From contig NZ_CP048814.1 of the NCBI RefSeq assembly GCF_014217785.1, positions 434,001-498,000 on the forward strand: a stretch of DNA of 64,000 nt, in the 5' to 3' direction. Made by a program: the position numbers and the translations under genes. The notes below the pieces were generated by a model that saw nothing but the letters and a program-made list of their open reading frames with translations, had not been told where the DNA came from and ran no database searches. Positions 1 through 9,756 of this stretch are shown here, in pieces. Source of the stretch: Rhodococcus triatomae. Lineage in GTDB: Bacteria > Actinomycetota > Actinomycetes > Mycobacteriales > Mycobacteriaceae. Position 1 is the first letter of the stretch; every line of letters starts with the position of its first letter.

Positions 1-797
<797 letters not shown>

Positions 798-956
798 GCT
801 GTAAATCTCCTAGCTGGGGGTGATGGCTTGCGACCTGGGAATCCTTCGGCGGATCCCCCGGCAGGGCACTCGGGTATCTGATGTCGAATTCTCTCGGCTC
901 GATGCTATCGGAACCGCACGGGCAGGCCCGACGGTGCACTCGTCCGGGCGGCCGGG

Positions 957-2747
957 TCACCGCTCCGGCTCGGTCCCCGCATCGCGTGTCGCCGGCACCT
1001 CGCCGTTGGGGGTCACGGCACCCGTGCCCGAATCGTCCGCGTGCGACTCGGTCGGTTCCTCGCCGTCCAGGTCGTCCAGGTCGTCGTCGAGGTCCTCGTC
1101 GGAGAGCGGCGGCTGCTCCGAGTAGTAGGGCGGTCCGGGTATGCGCTCCTGCCGGATCAGGCTGCGCGGGCCCCGCACCTGTTTCCACTGTTTCGTGACC
1201 GGGACGAGCGGTTCACCCAGGTCGGTGCGCAAGCCGCGGACGAGGCTGTAGATCATCAGGAAGCCGAGCACGAAGAACGGCAGCCCGATGACCGTGATCA
1301 CCTGTTGGAGCGCTTCGAGCCCGCCTGCGCCCGTCGCCGCGAGCATGGTCGCCGCGACCGCACCCATGACGATCGCCCAGAAGACCTTCTGCCGGGTGGG
1401 CGCCGGCTCCTCGTCGCCGTTGCACATCATGTCGACCACCAGCGCGGCCGAGTCGGCCGACGTGGTGAAGAAGATGATGATGATGAGTACCGCGAAGGCC
1501 GACATGAACGTCGTCCACGGGAAGGACTCGAGGAAGCCGAACAGCGCCCCCGGTATGTCTCCCTCGCCCACCACCCGCTCCACCAGTCCGCCCGGACCGT
1601 CCGTCTCGACCCGGAAGGCCGACAGGCCGAACACGCTGAACCACACCAGAGAGAACCCCGCCGGGAGCAGGAGCACTCCGCCCACGAACTGGCGGATGGT
1701 CCGTCCTCGCGAGATCCGGGCGATGAAGATGCCGACGAACGGCGACCAGGTGATGGTCCACGCCCAGTAGAAGACGGTCCACGTGCCCTGCCAGCCGCTG
1801 TCGTTGAACGTGTCGTTCCAGAACGCCAGCTCCGGCAGACGAGTGAGATAGTTGCCCGCCGCCTCGATCGTCCCGCGAACGAGGTACAGGGTGGAACCGG
1901 TGACGATCACGAAGACCAGCAGCGACACCGCCATGACGATGTTGATGTTGGACAGCCGCTTGATCCCTTTGTCGAGCCCCAGCGTCACCGACACGATCGC
2001 GATGCCGATCACGATGGCGATGAGGACCACCTGGACGAAACCCGTCTCGTCGATGCCGAAGAGCGTGTTCAGTCCGCTGTTGAGTTGCAGTGCACCGAGG
2101 CCGATCGACACCGCGATTCCGAAGACGGTGCCGATGACGGCGGTGATGTCGATCGCCTTGCCGATCGGTCCGTAGATCCGTGCCCCCAGCAGGGGTTGGA
2201 AGATCGAGCTCACCCGCGGCGGCAGCTTGCGCTTGTAGATGAAGTAGGCGAAGCCCAGGCCGGGCAACGCGAAGATGGTCCACGTGTGCAGCGTGAAGTG
2301 ATAGTTGGCGAAGGCCAACGCTTCCTGCGCCGCCGCGGTGGACTCCGGCTCGACGTCCTGCATCGGCGGGTTGGCGTAGTGGCTGATGGGCTCGGCCACG
2401 CCCCAGAACATGAGGATCGAGCCGATCCCCGCGGCGAACAGCATCGCGAACCACGTCGCCGTCGAGTACTCCGGACGTTCGTCGTCGTTACCCAGCCGCA
2501 CGGAGCCGTATCGGCTGACCGCCACCCACACGAGGAACAGCAGGAAGAACGTCACGCCCAGGACGTAGAACCAGCCCAGCGTGGTCAGCAACCAGTCCGA
2601 CGCGGCCCCGAACACGGTGTCCACGAAGTCCGTGAACGCGATGGTGAGCACCACGAACAGCAACGACGCGGCAGCCGCCGAGAAGAAGATCGCGGGCGTC
2701 GTCCTCAGGCCGAGCTTGCGTGCCAGCGTGTTCGGGTTTCGGGTCAT
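957..2747 (-). CDS. BCCT family glycine betaine/choline-type transporter
   Basis: Secondary transporter of the betaine/carnitine/choline family, importing quaternary ammonium osmolytes with Na+ or H+. The 596 residues hold about 12 hydrophobic segments. The conserved Trp-rich stretch WTITWSPFVGIFIARISRG at about residues 326-345 is the family hallmark of TM8 and the following loop. The C-terminal tail from about residue 510 is long, charged and acidic (DEDLDDDLDDLDGEE), resembling the osmosensing cytoplasmic tails of BetP-like carriers. It stands alone between ettA and ssb, with no choline-oxidation genes nearby, so compatible-solute uptake is more likely than catabolism. Exact substrate cannot be read from sequence. 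Confidence 0.9.
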   Translation of the reverse strand: MTRNPNTLARKLGLRTTPAIFFSAAAASLLFVVLTIAFTDFVDTVFGAASDWLLTTLGWFYVLGVTFFLLFLVWVAVSRYGSVRLGNDDERPEYSTATWFAMLFAAGIGSILMFWGVAEPISHYANPPMQDVEPESTAAAQEALAFANYHFTLHTWTIFALPGLGFAYFIYKRKLPPRVSSIFQPLLGARIYGPIGKAIDITAVIGTVFGIAVSIGLGALQLNSGLNTLFGIDETGFVQVVLIAIVIGIAIVSVTLGLDKGIKRLSNINIVMAVSLLVFVIVTGSTLYLVRGTIEAAGNYLTRLPELAFWNDTFNDSGWQGTWTVFYWAWTITWSPFVGIFIARISRGRTIRQFVGGVLLLPAGFSLVWFSVFGLSAFRVETDGPGGLVERVVGEGDIPGALFGFLESFPWTTFMSAFAVLIIIIFFTTSADSAALVVDMMCNGDEEPAPTRQKVFWAIVMGAVAATMLAATGAGGLEALQQVITVIGLPFFVLGFLMIYSLVRGLRTDLGEPLVPVTKQWKQVRGPRSLIRQERIPGPPYYSEQPPLSDEDLDDDLDDLDGEEPTESHADDSGTGAVTPNGEVPATRDAGTEPER

Positions 2748-2850
2748 CCTCGTATCTCCCGCCTCTGGACTGCATCGGAGGGTACAGACTGGCAGGGATC
2801 ACGCCCGCCCGCGCGGATTCGCGCGGGACGTTCGAACAACGTGACTCACC

Positions 2851-3321
2851 TCATGCGGCGCGGTCGGGAACCGGCTCCGGTACCGACCCGACCGTGACCG
2901 GCAGCGATTCGGGTGACGTCGCGACCGGATCCGGGACTGTCTCCGCCGATGCGGGCTCGCTCCTGCGGTCCACCCGCCGCACGGCACAGCGCGCGAGATC
3001 CGGGCCCACCCCCACGGCGCGCATCTCGATTCCCGAGCGCTGCGCTCCCTCACGGGTCACGTACTCGTCCGAGCGGATGTCCCCGTAGACGAGAACCGGG
3101 TCGCCCTTGTCCAGTGACGCGGAGACGGCGACCGCGAGCCGGCCCCAGCAGGTGACGGTGAGGTAGAGCTTGCTGCCGTCGACCCATTCGCCCGACGCCT
3201 GGTCGCGGCGGCGGGCGGTGCTGGCCACCCGGAAGCTGAGTACCTCGTCGCCGCCCGGCGTCCGCCGTCGGTGCGGCGTGGTGACGACCGTTCCCACCAC
3301 TGTCGTATAGGACTCGAACAT
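2851..3321 (-). CDS. ssb: Single-stranded DNA-binding protein, SsbB-like
   Basis: OB-fold ssDNA-binding protein of 156 residues. The start is the ATG at 3321 (MFESYTTVVG), preceded by GGAGGGGG at good spacing; the frame stays open 67 codons further upstream but without a better site. Residues 1-110 form the OB fold with characteristic segments (FRVASTARRRD, GSKLYLTVTCWGRLA, GDPVLVYGDIRSDEY). The tail is Pro/Glu/Val-rich and lacks the acidic DDDIPF-type tip of the replicative SSB, so this is probably the paralogous SsbB used in competence or repair rather than the essential copy near rpsF. Mtb has an SsbB-like gene next to its ettA homologue, matching this neighbourhood. Confidence 0.85.
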   Translation of the reverse strand: MFESYTTVVGTVVTTPHRRRTPGGDEVLSFRVASTARRRDQASGEWVDGSKLYLTVTCWGRLAVAVSASLDKGDPVLVYGDIRSDEYVTREGAQRSGIEMRAVGVGPDLARCAVRRVDRRSEPASAETVPDPVATSPESLPVTVGSVPEPVPDRAA

Positions 3322-3630
3322 CGTGATTCCCCCTCCACTCGGTACGCCGTGATCCGGCATCTTTCGAGCATGGCCGAGATCCGTGCCGCACGGTGGGGTG
3401 GAGTGCGAACTGGGGACAGATCTCGCGGCTGTGGACAAGTACCAGGCGACGACGCCCGCTCCCGCCTGCGTGTCGGGCCTTCCTGCTATCCGCCCCGCGT
3501 GACCGGTTTCGCGCTCGTGCACCGCGTGCGGCTTCGTGCACCCCCATCCGCTGGCAGCTAGGGGCGCACGGAGCGAGCCGGGGTGCGAGCGACGAGCACA
3601 GCGCGGCTCGCCTGTCGGTGACGTCCCGGA
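3322..3630. other. Gene-free interval between ssb and copD-ctaG
   Basis: 309 bases without a convincing gene. It holds the ssb promoter and leader on the right of ssb and the 3' flank of the copD-ctaG gene. Short open frames on both strands here lack ribosome sites and continue into neighbouring genes out of frame. I see no strong hairpin or repeat. Confidence 0.5.
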
Positions 3631-5667
3631 TCAGCGGCCGGCCTCACGCTCGCGCTCACGCCGAGCGAGCTCGGCGAACATCGCGTTGTGGGCGGCGAGG
3701 TCGGCGTCGTGATCGCGCTCGGCGGCCCGGTCGACCCTGGTCGCCGTGCGCTGGTCGCTGCGCGACCACTGCACGAGCAGGGCGAGCATCACCACCACGA
3801 GTGGAATCTCGCCCGTCGCCCAGGCGATGGAGCCGCCCAGCTTCTGGTCACCGAGCAGATCGTCGTTCCAGCCCAGGCCCAGCGATCGGTAGAACCACTC
3901 CCCCATGACCACCGAGGTGCTCATGAGCGCCACACCGAAGAACGCGTGGAACGGCAGCGACCCGAAGACCATGCCCAGCTTGGCGACGGGCTGGACCTGG
4001 CGCGGCGCAGGGTCGATGCCGATCGCCACCCAGTAGAAGAGGTATCCGCTGAGCAGGAAGTGCAGGTTCATCAGCAGGTGCGCGGCGTGCGAGTCCACGG
4101 TGGCCGCGAAGACACCGCCGAGATACAGCACGTAGAAGCCGCCGACGAACAGTGTGGCCGCCACCAGCGGATGGGTGACGAATCTCGAGTAGGGGCTGTG
4201 CAGCGCGGTGAGGATCCATTCACGGGGGCCGGGTGGGGCGTCCTTGCCTGCGGGCCGGAAGGCGCGGAGCGCCAGCGTCACCGGCGCACCGAGGACGAGC
4301 AGCACGGGGCCGAGCATCGACAGCGCCATGTGCGCGCCCATGTGCACGCTGAACACCGCGGGCGAGTACCGGCCCACGCCGGACGAGGTGGCGATCAGCA
4401 GGACGGCGCAACCGCAGATCCAGGCGATGGTGCGGCCGACCGGCCAGCTGTCACCGCGCCGACGGAGGGTGAGCACACCGATCAGATACACGGCGGCGAA
4501 CACGAGCGCCGCCGTGCCGAAGATCAGGTCGAAGCGCCACTCGGTGGCGAGCCGCACGAACGTCGGCGGCCCGGACAGGTTGTAGCCGAGCTCGACCTCC
4601 GCGACCGTCGGGATGGACGCGGGCGGTGGGGGCGGCGTCCGGCCGAGCCCGACCGCGAGCCCGATGGTCGCGGCGAACACGATGATCTCGCCGCCGGCGA
4701 AACGGATCAGCGCGCGGCGGCTGGACGGATCGGCGGCGAGCGCGGGGAGGCTGCGTCGCCGCTGGACCCACCCGAAGACGCCGAGCACGGCGAGCGCGAC
4801 GACCTTGGCCACGACGAGTCGGCCGTAGGTGGTGGTGAACAGGTCCGACAGCGGCAACCGCACGAGCGAGTTGACGATGCCGCTGAACGCCATCACCACG
4901 AAGCACACCGTGGCAACGGCAGAAAAACGACGGGCGGCGACGTCGGTGTAGGCACCCTTCCGGCGGGCGTGCGCGAGCAGCGCGAACAGCCCGCCTGCCC
5001 ACAGCGACGCCGCGACGAGGTGCATGATCATGCTGTTCGTCGCCATGTCGTGGCTGCCGCCGGCCGAGGAGTGCCCGGAGAACGCGAGCGGCATGAGCCC
5101 GCCGATCGCGACGACCAGGATGATGGGTGTCCACCACCAGCGCAGCACCACCCGCGACCAGATCGCGATCACGACCGCGATGATCGCCGTCCAGCGCCAG
5201 GCGTCGGCCATCTCGACCTGACTGATCGCGGGGAACAGATTGGCGGGTTTCACCGATTCACTGAAGGGCTGCCCCGAGGTGTCGGACAGGGTGAGCGGGA
5301 CGAGCACTGCCGAGCACGCGGCCCACACGACCGCGGCATACGAGGCGGTGCGCACCGCGCGGTAGCCGTCCACATCGAGGACGCCGGACTTCTGTGGAGG
5401 GACGAAGAACGCCGCGAGCAGCAGCGAACCGATGGCGATGACCGCCGCGATCTCGGCGACGGCACGGACCGCGGGCAGCCCGTAGGTGGTGATCGGCCCC
5501 GGATCGGGGATGCCGAGCAGAACCAAGGCCTCGGAGGCGGAGAGCCCGACGACGAGCGCCGCGACCATCCCCGCGATCAGCCCCGAGACCACGAAGATCG
5601 GCGCGGATCCGGATCGAGCGGGAGCCCGCGGCGCGGTGTCGGAGGGAGCGAGGTCGGTCGTGGACAT
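3631..5667 (-). CDS. CopD-CtaG fusion membrane protein (copper resistance D / cytochrome c oxidase assembly)
   Basis: A 678-residue polytopic membrane protein joining two copper-related modules. Roughly residues 1-340 resemble CopD, with conserved His-containing helices (for example LAFSGHSSAGGSHDM and MIMHLVAASLWAGGLFAL). Residues 370-640 resemble the caa3-type CtaG assembly factor, with FSVHMGAHMALSMLGP, SHAAHLLMNLHFLLSGYLFYW and PFHAFFGVALM supplying His/Met ligands. Fusions of this kind are common in actinobacteria and are thought to deliver copper to cytochrome c oxidase or control periplasmic copper. The start ATG (MSTTDLAPSD) lies 14 bases from a dyad and next to the repeat array at 5707-5768, a possible regulatory region. 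Copper binding is inferred from family. Confidence 0.85.
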   Translation of the reverse strand: MSTTDLAPSDTAPRAPARSGSAPIFVVSGLIAGMVAALVVGLSASEALVLLGIPDPGPITTYGLPAVRAVAEIAAVIAIGSLLLAAFFVPPQKSGVLDVDGYRAVRTASYAAVVWAACSAVLVPLTLSDTSGQPFSESVKPANLFPAISQVEMADAWRWTAIIAVVIAIWSRVVLRWWWTPIILVVAIGGLMPLAFSGHSSAGGSHDMATNSMIMHLVAASLWAGGLFALLAHARRKGAYTDVAARRFSAVATVCFVVMAFSGIVNSLVRLPLSDLFTTTYGRLVVAKVVALAVLGVFGWVQRRRSLPALAADPSSRRALIRFAGGEIIVFAATIGLAVGLGRTPPPPPASIPTVAEVELGYNLSGPPTFVRLATEWRFDLIFGTAALVFAAVYLIGVLTLRRRGDSWPVGRTIAWICGCAVLLIATSSGVGRYSPAVFSVHMGAHMALSMLGPVLLVLGAPVTLALRAFRPAGKDAPPGPREWILTALHSPYSRFVTHPLVAATLFVGGFYVLYLGGVFAATVDSHAAHLLMNLHFLLSGYLFYWVAIGIDPAPRQVQPVAKLGMVFGSLPFHAFFGVALMSTSVVMGEWFYRSLGLGWNDDLLGDQKLGGSIAWATGEIPLVVVMLALLVQWSRSDQRTATRVDRAAERDHDADLAAHNAMFAELARREREREAGR

Positions 5668-5706
5668 GTAACCAGGGTAAGACGCGGTGCCACCACCTAC
5701 GACACC

Positions 5707-5768
5707 GCGTCGGAGACGCGTATCGAGTCAGCGTCGGAGACGCGCGTCTACTCGGCGTCGGAGACGCG
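5707..5768. repeat. Three 14-bp direct repeats at exact 24-bp period, each an imperfect palindrome
   Basis: GCGTCGGAGACGCG occurs identically at 5707-5720, 5731-5744 and 5755-5768, separated by unrelated 10-base spacers. Each unit contains the dyad CGTC-GGA-GACG. A further inverted pair, GACGCGGTG at 5681-5689 and CACCGCGTC at 5703-5711, overlaps the first copy. The array lies between the divergent copD-ctaG start (5667) and tRNA-Arg (5836). The spacing resembles iterated operator or iteron sites; too short for CRISPR. Confidence 0.9.
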
Positions 5769-5835
5769 GATGTCCACCGGGCTGCTCGGGCTGTCGGCTC
5801 GACCCGATCTCCCCTCCGGGTAATATGCCGTCTGC

Positions 5836-5912
5836 GCCTCCGTAGCTCAGTTGGATAGAGCAAGAGCCTTCTAATCTCTAGGTCGCAGGTTCGATTCCTG
5901 CCGGGGGCACCA
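5836..5912 (+). tRNA. tRNA-Arg (anticodon TCT), CCA encoded
   Basis: Cloverleaf read by eye: acceptor GCCTCCG with CGGGGGC, D stem GCTC/GAGC, anticodon loop CTTCTAA (TCT, decoding AGA), T stem GCAGG/CCTGC with loop TTCGATT, and encoded CCA at 5910-5912. The anticodon stem AGAGC/TCTCT has a C31-U39 mismatch next to the loop, and the acceptor has one U-G wobble. AGA is a rare codon in a genome of this base composition. Confidence 0.93.
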
Positions 5913-5962
5913 ACTTCTGACCTGTGCTCCCGGCCTCGCCCCGGGGCGCCCCGGACCAGCCC

Positions 5963-6985
5963 TCAGAGACGAACCAGCATCTTGCCGGTGTTGACGCCCC
6001 GGAAGAGGTCGAGCAGCGCCCGGGGCGCCTGATCCAGTCCTTCCACAACGGTCTCCTCGACGCGCAGGGTTCCGTCGGCGATCCATTCGGACGCCTGGCC
6101 GATGTACTCCGGAAAGCGGTGCAGATGGTCGCTGACGAGCATGCCGCGCAGGGTCAGTCTCTTGGCGTAGGCGCGGAAGAAGTCGCGCGGACCAGGCGCC
6201 GCGCCCTCGCTGTCGTACTTGCCGATGGCACCGATGAGTGCGATTCGCCCGCCGATGCGCAGGGCGTCGATGGCGGCGTCGAGGTGATCGCCGCCGACGA
6301 GGTCGAGGTAGACGTCGATTCCCTCGGGTGCCGCTGCGGCGAGGTCGGCCGCGAGTTCACCGGCCTGGTAGTCGATCGCCGCGTCGAAGCCGAAATCGTC
6401 GAGGAGCCGCTTCGTCTTGTGCGGTCCCCCGGCCGATCCGATGACCTTCGATGCACCCAGCCGCCGCGCGAGCTGGCCGGCCACACTGCCCACCGCACCC
6501 GCGGCCGCCGACACGAAGACCACATCCCCCTCCCGCAGCGGGGCGATCTCGGTGAGCGCGACGAACGCGGTCAGGCCGGTCGTACCGAGCGCTCCGAGAT
6601 GGTCCTCCGGACGGGCGACCGCCGTGTCGATCGGCACCACGGCGGCAGCATCGAGCACCGCGCGGGTGCGCCAGCCGGCGAAGTGCGAGACCGTGGTGCC
6701 CACGACGATCTCGGGTGCCGCGGAAGCGATGACCGTCCCGACGGCACTCCCCTCCAGCGCGGCACCGAGTTCGAAGGAGGGCATGTACGACTCCGCCTCG
6801 TCCAGTCGGTCCCGCATGTACGGATCGACCGACATCCAGCTGTTCCGCACCAGAACCTCGCCGGCCGAGAGCTGCGGCAGTTCGACCGAGACCAACTCGA
6901 AGTTCTCCTGGCGCGGTTCACCGGTCGGGCGCGAGACGAGTCTCAGTTCCTGCCCGTGCCCGGTGTCCAGATCATGTGACGACAT
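5963..6985 (-). CDS. NADP-dependent medium-chain oxidoreductase (CurA / leukotriene B4 dehydrogenase type)
   Basis: Zinc-free MDR enzyme reducing carbon-carbon double bonds of alpha,beta-unsaturated ketones, with NADPH. About 340 residues; N-terminal GroES-like part including NSWMSVDPYMRDRLDE, then a Rossmann part with FVSAAAGAVGSVAGQLARRLGA, the family's AAGAVGS dinucleotide-binding loop, and DLVGGDHLDAAIDALR. I start at ATG 6985 (MSSHDLDTG) because AGGAAGG sits 6 bases before it; a GTG at 7051 overlapping the stop of the next gene upstream would add 22 residues. It follows the NmrA-like gene on the same strand and is probably cotranscribed with it, both divergent from an AraC regulator. Physiological substrate unknown. 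Confidence 0.87.
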   Translation of the reverse strand: MSSHDLDTGHGQELRLVSRPTGEPRQENFELVSVELPQLSAGEVLVRNSWMSVDPYMRDRLDEAESYMPSFELGAALEGSAVGTVIASAAPEIVVGTTVSHFAGWRTRAVLDAAAVVPIDTAVARPEDHLGALGTTGLTAFVALTEIAPLREGDVVFVSAAAGAVGSVAGQLARRLGASKVIGSAGGPHKTKRLLDDFGFDAAIDYQAGELAADLAAAAPEGIDVYLDLVGGDHLDAAIDALRIGGRIALIGAIGKYDSEGAAPGPRDFFRAYAKRLTLRGMLVSDHLHRFPEYIGQASEWIADGTLRVEETVVEGLDQAPRALLDLFRGVNTGKMLVRL

Positions 6986-7047
6986 GGCGGTTCCTTCCTG
7001 TTGCTGCAGAGAGACGGTGGTGTCCGGGAGGTCGTTCGTGTGCGTTG

Positions 7048-7881
7048 TCACGGCGTCCAGATTCCGGTGGCGGCGGTCGCCGCCGCGTAGTCGGCGAAGT
7101 CCCGGGGCTCCCGGCCCAGCGCCTGCCGGACCCCGTCGGAGAGATACGCATCGCCGCCGCTGCGGATAAGCCTGCTCAGGCCGACGACTCCGTCGGCGAC
7201 GGCGGGCGGGTAGTAGTGCTCGGACAGATGGTCCCGGTACGCCTCGAGCGAGAGCGGCACCGGTCGGATACTCCGCCCGGTGGCCTCGGAGATCGTCCTC
7301 ACCGCCTCGGCCAGGGTGATCGCGCGCGGTCCGGACAGCGCGTATGTCCGGCCCGCGTGCCTCGCGTCGGTGAGCGCGGCGACCCCGGTCTCGGCGATGT
7401 CCTCGGCATCGATGAACGGGTGCGCACCGTCACCGGTGCCGAACGCGAGTTCTCCCGCACGCACGCCGTCGGCGAGGAACGGCTCCTCGCTGAAGTTCTG
7501 CGCGAACCACACCGGACGCAGCACCGTCCATTCGAGTCCCGACCGGCGCACGATGTCCTCACGGGCCAGAGACGCCTTGTCCTCGATGTCCGCCCATTCA
7601 CGCGCCGACAGCAGCACCGCCCGCACCACGCCGGAGTCCGCGGCCAGTGCGATGAAGGAGCGGAGCCGTTCCACGCCGGCTTCGCTGTCGTCGGGGACGA
7701 GGTAGACGGCGTGTGCGCCGTCGACCACGGGATACCACGTCTCCTGGTCACTCCAGTCGAACCGCGTGGGACTCCGGCGCGACACCGCTCGCACCCGGTG
7801 GCCGAGTGCGTCGAGTCGCGCCGCCACCCGTCGCCCTGTCTTCCCACTCCCGCCGAGAACCGTGATCGTGTGTGTCGTCAT
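7048..7881 (-). CDS. NAD(P)H-binding NmrA-like atypical SDR
   Basis: 277 residues with the Rossmann motif VLGGSGKTGRRVAARL at residues 8-23, characteristic of atypical short-chain reductases (NmrA/HSCARG or quinone-oxidoreductase-2 types). The usual YxxxK catalytic pair is not obvious, so it may be a redox sensor or a reductase of quinone-like compounds. It is the first gene of a two-gene unit with the MDR reductase (stop at 7048-7050 overlaps a possible GTG of that gene) and is divergent from the AraC regulator starting 81 bases away, which likely controls it. Confidence 0.8.
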   Translation of the reverse strand: MTTHTITVLGGSGKTGRRVAARLDALGHRVRAVSRRSPTRFDWSDQETWYPVVDGAHAVYLVPDDSEAGVERLRSFIALAADSGVVRAVLLSAREWADIEDKASLAREDIVRRSGLEWTVLRPVWFAQNFSEEPFLADGVRAGELAFGTGDGAHPFIDAEDIAETGVAALTDARHAGRTYALSGPRAITLAEAVRTISEATGRSIRPVPLSLEAYRDHLSEHYYPPAVADGVVGLSRLIRSGGDAYLSDGVRQALGREPRDFADYAAATAATGIWTP

Positions 7882-7962
7882 GTGATCCAGTCAATGCGAT
7901 CTCGACAAGACGCTGAATAGTCACGGATCTCATTCCGATACGCATGCGTCTACGGTGGAACC

Positions 7963-8958
7963 ATGGACGCACTGACGACGATGCTCGCCGAGGTTCGCTC
8001 GGCGGGCGCGCTCTTCGGCCGGAACATCATGGGCAGCCCCTGGGCGATCCGCTTCGAGGACGGGGCGGCATTGACCCTGGTGACCATGCTGCGCGGAGCC
8101 GGATGGATAGTGCCGGACAACGGAACCCCGGTCCGCCTGGAGAACCGGGACCGGGCGATCGTCTCCGGTACCGCGCCCTTCACCGTGACCGACGACATCA
8201 CCGTCTCCACGCCGCCCCTCTACGTCCTGCACAGCCCCGATCGGTGCACCACCTCGTCCGGAGAGGTGGTCGACCCGGACGAGCTGAACCTCGGGATACG
8301 TACCTGCGGAACCCGACTCGACGGCGACGACGTCCTCCTCACCGGCACCTACTACGTCCACGGCGAGGTCTCCGGGCACCTGCTGGGATCGTTGCCGCCC
8401 GTCCTCGTCGTGCCGCACGAGTACTCCGCATCGGCGCATCTGGACCTCACCGAGGCCGAGATCGCCCGCGACGATCCGGGACAGCAGGCCGTGCTCGACC
8501 GGCTCCTCGATCTCCTCCTCATCGCCACCCTGCGCGATTGGTTCGCCGGTCCCGACGGCTCTCCGCCGCCGTGGTACCAAGCGATCTCCGACCCCACCGT
8601 CGGAGCCGCGCTCCGAGCGATCCATGCCCACCCCGAACGTCCCTGGACTGTGCACTCCCTCGCCCGAGAGGCACAGATTTCGCGCGCCGCCCTCGCCCGC
8701 CGGTTCACCGAGCTCCTCGGTGAACCGCCCATCGCCTACCTGACCACGTGGCGGCTCAGCCTCGCCGCCGACCTGCTCCGGCGAACGGACTCGACCGTCG
8801 ACACCATCGCCAGGCGGGTCGGCTACTCCACCTCCTATGCGCTGAGCGCCGCATTCACCCGACACTTCGGTGTCCGGCCCACCGAACACCGATCACGGGC
8901 CCACCTCGCGTCCCCGGTGCACGAACGACATCGACCCGGTCCGGTCGGCGTCCACTGA
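7963..8958 (+). CDS. AraC-family regulator with N-terminal cupin-like domain
   Basis: 331 residues. The N-terminal half (about 1-200) is a ligand-binding domain of the AraC cupin_6 type with the segment GTYYVHGEVSGHLLGSLPPVLVV; the C-terminal 100 residues hold two helix-turn-helix motifs (WTVHSLAREAQISRAALARRF and STVDTIARRVGYSTSYALSAAF). This family often controls a divergent oxidoreductase, which fits the NmrA-like/MDR pair on the other strand. The start ATG lies 6 bases after TACGGT (7951-7956), the recurrent leaderless arrangement of this window. Confidence 0.88.
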   Translation: MDALTTMLAEVRSAGALFGRNIMGSPWAIRFEDGAALTLVTMLRGAGWIVPDNGTPVRLENRDRAIVSGTAPFTVTDDITVSTPPLYVLHSPDRCTTSSGEVVDPDELNLGIRTCGTRLDGDDVLLTGTYYVHGEVSGHLLGSLPPVLVVPHEYSASAHLDLTEAEIARDDPGQQAVLDRLLDLLLIATLRDWFAGPDGSPPPWYQAISDPTVGAALRAIHAHPERPWTVHSLAREAQISRAALARRFTELLGEPPIAYLTTWRLSLAADLLRRTDSTVDTIARRVGYSTSYALSAAFTRHFGVRPTEHRSRAHLASPVHERHRPGPVGVH

Positions 8959-8971
8959 GCGCCCGCCCGCA

Positions 8972-9622
8972 TCACCAGCGAACCTCGCTGTACAACCAGG
9001 TACCCAACATGCGCGAGGTCATCGCGATGACGGCGTCACGCTCCTCGGGATCCACATCCCTCGCCGACGCCCGCAGCACCCCGGCAAAGCCGGTGTTGAT
9101 GAGCACCGAGGTCATCGTCTCCAGCGTGGCGTGGTCGACTGGGCCGATCAGTTGGATGATGATCACCTTGAACAGCATGCGCAGTCGTGACTCCAGTTCC
9201 GGGAGCCCACTGCTGTAGAACTGCACTTCTCCGACCAGCGCTTCGATCAGGGCCGCATTGTCGACCAGGACATCGAGGGACACGGCGAGCGTCGCCGATA
9301 CCACCTCGGTCGCCGAGTCCACGCTCACCAGACCGGTCATTCCGGGGACGCCCGGAGTCAGGTCGGCGAAGGCGCTCTCCACCTGCCTGATCACCCGATC
9401 GAGCAACTCCGAGACGATCTCGGAGCGATCGTTGAAGTATCGATACAGTGTGCCGATACTGATCCCGGCGGTGGTCGCGATCCGGTTCGTCGAGGTGTCG
9501 GCGACACCGCGCTCCCCGAACAACCGCGTGGCCGTCTCCAGGATCAGCTCCCGCGTCGCCACGGCACGTGCCTGCGTCGGGCGCTTTCGTCGCGCCGCGG
9601 CCTTCTGCGTCTTCTGCGTCAA
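8972..9622 (-). CDS. TetR-family transcriptional regulator
   Basis: 216 residues with an N-terminal TetR helix-turn-helix (ILETATRLFGERGVADTSTN, then IGTLYRYFNDRSEIVSELL, about residues 28-70) and a helical ligand-binding part. The best start is an unusual TTG at 9622: a GGAGGG Shine-Dalgarno sits 5 bases upstream, and no ATG or GTG gives the Lys/Arg-rich N-terminus. It lies 134 bases downstream of the ABC1-kinase gene on the same strand. Its target is unknown; convergent neighbour is the AraC gene, with only 13 bases between stops. Confidence 0.85.
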   Translation of the reverse strand: MTQKTQKAAARRKRPTQARAVATRELILETATRLFGERGVADTSTNRIATTAGISIGTLYRYFNDRSEIVSELLDRVIRQVESAFADLTPGVPGMTGLVSVDSATEVVSATLAVSLDVLVDNAALIEALVGEVQFYSSGLPELESRLRMLFKVIIIQLIGPVDHATLETMTSVLINTGFAGVLRASARDVDPEERDAVIAMTSRMLGTWLYSEVRW

Positions 9623-9756
9623 GAGAGCCCTCCTCTCCGATGACCTCGCCGAAGATGAGCGACACTCATCTTAATGCCAGACGCTACACCGCCGCCCCGG
9701 CCCGGCAGCGCGGATCTGGACGTGTTCTTCGAACGGGCCGGATGCGAGCTGACAGG

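Noticed and set aside
5707..5768. CRISPR-like array
   Set aside because: Repeats are 14 bases and spacers 10, far below CRISPR sizes, only three units, and no cas genes nearby.
3688..5823. Plus-strand 711-codon frame opposite copD-ctaG reading through the 24-bp repeats as SASETRxx units
   Set aside because: Low-complexity antisense shadow without start signals; the repeat region is better explained as intergenic DNA.
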